Below, one piece after another: positions 59,600-64,000 of a DNA stretch of 64,000 nucleotides. Origin of the DNA: Acidimicrobiales bacterium (GTDB lineage Bacteria > Actinomycetota > Acidimicrobiia > Acidimicrobiales > JAHWLA01). Under the pieces are notes generated by a model, which was not told the DNA's origin, ran no database searches, and saw nothing but the letters and a program-made list of their open reading frames with translations. The stretch spans positions 1 through 64,000 of the forward strand of contig DATLNE010000049.1 of NCBI GenBank assembly GCA_035536915.1, written 5' to 3'. Each line of letters opens with the position of its first letter. Position 1 is the first letter of the stretch. The position numbers and the translations under genes are program-made.

Positions 59600-59893
59600 T
59601 TACTTCCCTACCTTGGCCAGGACGTCGCGGCCGGTGAGGATCAGAAGGTCCTCACCGTCGATGGTGATCTCGGTGCCCCCGTACTTGCTGTAGACGACGG
59701 TGTCGCCCACCTTCACGTCGAGGGGGATGATCTCGCCCGTCGAATCGGCACGGCGGCCGGGGCCGACAGCCAGGACCTCGCCCTGCTGGGGCTTCTCCTT
59801 GGCGGTGTCGGGGATGACGAGGCCGGACGCGGTGGTCTCCTCGGATTCGTTGGGGCGGACGACGATGCGGTCGTCGAGCGGCTGCAGCTTCAT
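59600..59893 (-). CDS. groS: Co-chaperonin GroES
   Basis: 97 residues: [44 protein letters not shown], with the mobile loop [10 protein letters not shown] that contacts GroEL, then [17 protein letters not shown] and [11 protein letters not shown]. Forms the heptameric lid. AAAGGA is upstream of the ATG. The 99-base gap to the upstream groEL has no CIRCE element, so it is probably read from the promoter at ~61.65 kb or from a weak local one. Confidence 0.97.
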   Translation of the reverse strand: MKLQPLDDRIVVRPNESEETTASGLVIPDTAKEKPQQGEVLAVGPGRRADSTGEIIPLDVKVGDTVVYSKYGGTEITIDGEDLLILTGRDVLAKVGK

Positions 59894-59960
59894 GATGCTG
59901 TTGTCCTTTCTCGAAGCAGATCTTCTAAGAGGGTTTTCGAAACGGTCGAGTGCGACAGGC

Positions 59961-61648
<1,688 letters not shown>

Positions 61649-61675
61649 TTAGCACTCTCCCTATGAGAGTGCCAA
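61649..61675 (-). promoter_or_regulatory. CIRCE element (HrcA operator)
   Basis: TTAGCACTC (61649-61657), nine bases, GAGTGCCAA (61667-61675): one mismatch from the consensus TTAGCACTC-N9-GAGTGCTAA. It lies 37 bases upstream of the first groEL start. HrcA should repress the chaperonin genes here at normal temperature; hrcA is not in the window. Confidence 0.93.
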
Positions 61676-61726
61676 GGCCTCCTCCGAAGCGACGGGCTGC
61701 GGCGTTCTTAGCAGACGCCCAGGCGT

Positions 61727-64000
61727 TCAGCCCACGCCGAGCAGGGTGACGGTGTCGGCCGCCATCGGCGAGCCGCCAGCCGTCGTGCCCGCGTAGGTGA
61801 CGACGCCGAGCCACCGCTGGGCGGGGTCGAGGCCCGCCCACGACGCCGTGAACGTCGTCGTCCGGCCCACCGTCACCGACGCCGTGTCGGGGGCGATGTC
61901 GGAGTTGGCGAGGTCGCCCGGGGTGACCACGAAGTTGGCCAGGCGGTACGACGTGGAGCCGCCCGGCGTGGCGAACCCGTTGACGTAGACCTCGTAGGTG
62001 CCCGGCGCGGGCGAGCGCAGGGTGATCTCCTCGTCGGCCGCAGTGGACGCCGACAAGTCGACGAACTGTCCGTCCTTGTAGACGAAGAGGTCGAGGTCGG
62101 ATGTGTCGTCGACCGCATCGAGCGAGAAGCGCGCCGCCAGCGTGCCCGCGGGCACCGTCACCACGTAGCGGTCGGTGTCGGCGTCGGGCGTCGGGTTCTC
62201 GAAGTCGAACTCGCCGGTGGTGACGCTGTCGGCCACGGGCGTCACGCCGACGAGGCCGTGCAGCGTGGGGTCGAGGGTGCCGTCGAAGCCCGCAGTCACG
62301 TCGATGTCGATGCTGCCGCTGCTGCCGGCCGGCGCCCGCACCTCGGTGGGTGCGCTGACCACCACCGGCTGCAGGGCGATCGGGCTGCGCACGGCGTGGC
62401 CGCCGCCGGTCCACGTGAGGTGGCCGGAGGCCCACTGGTTCAGCGGCGCGTCGGTGCGGGTGAAGGCCACGGTGAACTGCTGCTCGGCGCCGGGCGCCAG
62501 CGTGAACTGGCTGGGCGACACCACGACATCAAAGCCGGGCAGATCGACGGTGGCCGTATAGGTGGCCGCCACGTCATCGACGTTCTTCACCCGCCGGGTC
62601 ACCGTCTCGGTGCCCGCCAGCTTGCCGACGGAGATCGACGGCAGGTTGAGCTCGGAGGCCGACAGCGGGGTAAGCGTGTCGAACGGCGGTGCGAACTGCA
62701 CGCCGCGGCTCACCATGAAGCGCCGGTACTCGTTCGGCGTGGTCGGGTAGACGAGGCCGGGGTCGACGGCGCCGTTGGGCTGCACGAAGCCTGCCCCTTG
62801 GGCGAAGAAGTCGTCGCCGCTCGACACCGTGTCGGTGGTGGAGGTCATCATCGCCGACTTGACCTCGGAGGGCAGCCACGTGGGGTGGGCCGCCTTCAAC
62901 AGGGCGCCGATGCCCGCGATGTGGGGCGACGACATCGAGGTGCCCGAGAACATGTCCCAGTCGCGGCCGAAGCTGAACGGCGGCGCCACCGCGGCCAGCA
63001 CGTCGACGCCGGGAGCGGCGATGTCGGGCTTGAGCAGGTCGCCGTCGGTTGTCACCGACGGGCCACGCGACGAGAAGTCGGCGATCTCCGGCACCTGCGG
63101 GGCCGCGGCCGCTTCGGCCGGGGTGAGCGGGACGATCTTCGCCGTGGCTGTCGCACCGGCGGCGGTGATGTAGTCGAGGACGGGCTGGCGCGCCGTGTGC
63201 GAGACGTGCACCGACGGGATCGGGTGCAGGTCGCCGTTGAGGGAGTTGGGCGAGGTGTTGGTCATCACCATGCCGAGGCCGCCTGCGCGCTGCACCTCGA
63301 AGCTCTTGGCGATGCGGTCGATGACGCCGCGGTCGCACTGCACGACCTTGCCCGAGACCTTGGCGGGATCGAGCGTGCCCGGCACGCACAGCCGGGCGTC
63401 GCCGTCGGAGGCGCTCGCCAGCTTGGCGCCGAGGGAGGTGACGATCTGGGTCGGCGTGGGCAACGTGTTCGTGTTGGAGGCGCCGACGTAGCGCTGCCCG
63501 TCGCCCAGCTCGACGGCCAGGAAGGCCCGGCGGAAGGTGGCGGCGGCCACCGTGGTGATCCACGGCGACGGGTGGTCGAAGGTGCTGGCACCGGGACCGC
63601 TGTTGCCTGCCGAGGCGGCCACGTAGACGCCCGCGTTGGAGGCGGCGCGGAAGGCCTGCTCCACCGGGTCGAGCACGTCGGACTCCGACCCGCCGCCGAT
63701 GGAGTAGTTGAGGACGTCGACCCCGTCGGCCACCGCGTCGTTCACGGCAGCCACGCTGTCGGAGTCGAAGCAGCCGCCGCCCATGCCGGGCCGGCCCTCC
63801 CAGCACACCTTGTAGGCGGCCACCTTGGCGCCGGGCGCCATGCCCGCGGCGGTGCCGTCGTCGACCTGGCGGCCGTCGACTGTCACGCCGTTGACCACGT
63901 TGCCCGCCGCCGTGGAGGCGGTGTGGGTGCCGTGGCTGTTGCCGTCGCGGGGCGAGAGGTAGTCCTCCAAGGCGACGTAGCGGCGCCCGAAGCCCTCGAC
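61727..64000 (-). CDS. Subtilisin-like (S8) secreted protease, N-terminus outside window
   Basis: About 757 residues are visible. Catalytic His is in GNSHGTHTASTAAGN and Ser in MFSGTSMSSPHIAGIGALL; the Asp and the signal/propeptide lie beyond the right edge. Between them is a protease-associated insert (SGKVVQCDRGVIDRIAKSFEVQRAGG). After the catalytic domain come a fibronectin-III-like region (TVTRRVKNVDDVAATYTATVDLPG, ~490-590) and a PPC-like beta domain (~630-720, SDLDLFVYKDGQ, APGTYEVYVNGF). Typical of large exported serine proteases of actinobacteria that degrade external protein. No C-terminal anchor. A CIRCE-controlled chaperonin cluster follows downstream. Confidence 0.92.
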   Translation of the reverse strand, partial: VEGFGRRYVALEDYLSPRDGNSHGTHTASTAAGNVVNGVTVDGRQVDDGTAAGMAPGAKVAAYKVCWEGRPGMGGGCFDSDSVAAVNDAVADGVDVLNYSIGGGSESDVLDPVEQAFRAASNAGVYVAASAGNSGPGASTFDHPSPWITTVAAATFRRAFLAVELGDGQRYVGASNTNTLPTPTQIVTSLGAKLASASDGDARLCVPGTLDPAKVSGKVVQCDRGVIDRIAKSFEVQRAGGLGMVMTNTSPNSLNGDLHPIPSVHVSHTARQPVLDYITAAGATATAKIVPLTPAEAAAAPQVPEIADFSSRGPSVTTDGDLLKPDIAAPGVDVLAAVAPPFSFGRDWDMFSGTSMSSPHIAGIGALLKAAHPTWLPSEVKSAMMTSTTDTVSSGDDFFAQGAGFVQPNGAVDPGLVYPTTPNEYRRFMVSRGVQFAPPFDTLTPLSASELNLPSISVGKLAGTETVTRRVKNVDDVAATYTATVDLPGFDVVVSPSQFTLAPGAEQQFTVAFTRTDAPLNQWASGHLTWTGGGHAVRSPIALQPVVVSAPTEVRAPAGSSGSIDIDVTAGFDGTLDPTLHGLVGVTPVADSVTTGEFDFENPTPDADTDRYVVTVPAGTLAARFSLDAVDDTSDLDLFVYKDGQFVDLSASTAADEEITLRSPAPGTYEVYVNGFATPGGSTSYRLANFVVTPGDLANSDIAPDTASVTVGRTTTFTASWAGLDPAQRWLGVVTYAGTTAGGSPMAADTVTLLGVG

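Overview
The window is GC-rich, densely coded bacterial chromosome with no stretch over 300 bases lacking a gene. It carries no tRNA or rRNA gene, CRISPR array, prophage or transposase that I could see. The gene content points to an actinobacterium (Actinomycetota): an MtrA/MtrB/LpqB-like signalling operon, a class F sortase, 13E12-type DUF222-HNH proteins behind actinobacterial LexA boxes, two groEL genes under CIRCE control, and several apparently leaderless promoters (TAnnnT, six bases, then ATG or GTG). A deep-branching class such as Acidimicrobiia is my guess from the acyl-CoA and Liv-type gene content; it is not proven.

Left part (1-15 kb). The 3' end of a secreted Ig-like repeat protein meets a PhoD-like phosphatase at a strong bidirectional terminator. 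Next, on the minus strand, come DUF4331 protein, class F sortase and TPR protein, then a flavodoxin-fold protein, class I fructose-bisphosphatase, a small membrane protein, and the first DUF222-HNH cassette. A minus-strand signalling operon follows: two STAS proteins, a 70-residue protein, an OmpR-type regulator, a histidine kinase and a GerMN lipoprotein, possibly with an ion-channel-like protein at the end.

Middle (14-26 kb). An AI-2E family permease and a two-cluster ferredoxin precede a tightly overlapped minus operon of GH15 glucoamylase-like enzyme, glucose-6-phosphate dehydrogenase and NhaA. Then come a mini-lipoprotein with a membrane metallophosphoesterase, the second DUF222-HNH cassette (a colinear 1,150-bp repeat of the first, 13 kb away), a lipoprotein pair and a DUF2254 membrane protein.

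Catabolic and transport region (26-57.5 kb). A minus operon encodes a small protein, a molybdopterin oxidoreductase, an acyl-CoA ligase and DUF6457. It diverges from a large LuxR/ATPase regulator. An SDR, carboxylesterase and thiolase follow. A seven-gene plus-strand operon (37.4-47.6 kb) encodes a Liv-type ABC importer whose four core parts are packed into two polypeptides, MFS-LivF and LivH-LivM-LivG, with two small membrane proteins sharing a module, a lipoprotein, and two tandem cysteine-rich substrate-binding lipoproteins. Downstream lie two enoyl-CoA hydratases, an acyl-CoA ligase, an acyl-CoA dehydrogenase, an HMG-CoA-synthase-like/DUF35 fusion and a thiolase. A simple reading is uptake of a carboxylic or lipidic substrate, CoA activation and beta-oxidation-like breakdown; the substrate cannot be told from sequence.

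Right end (57.5-64 kb). A minus-strand chaperonin cluster runs groEL, groES, second groEL, MarR-type regulator, with a near-perfect CIRCE element in front. The last gene is a subtilisin-like secreted protease cut by the window edge.
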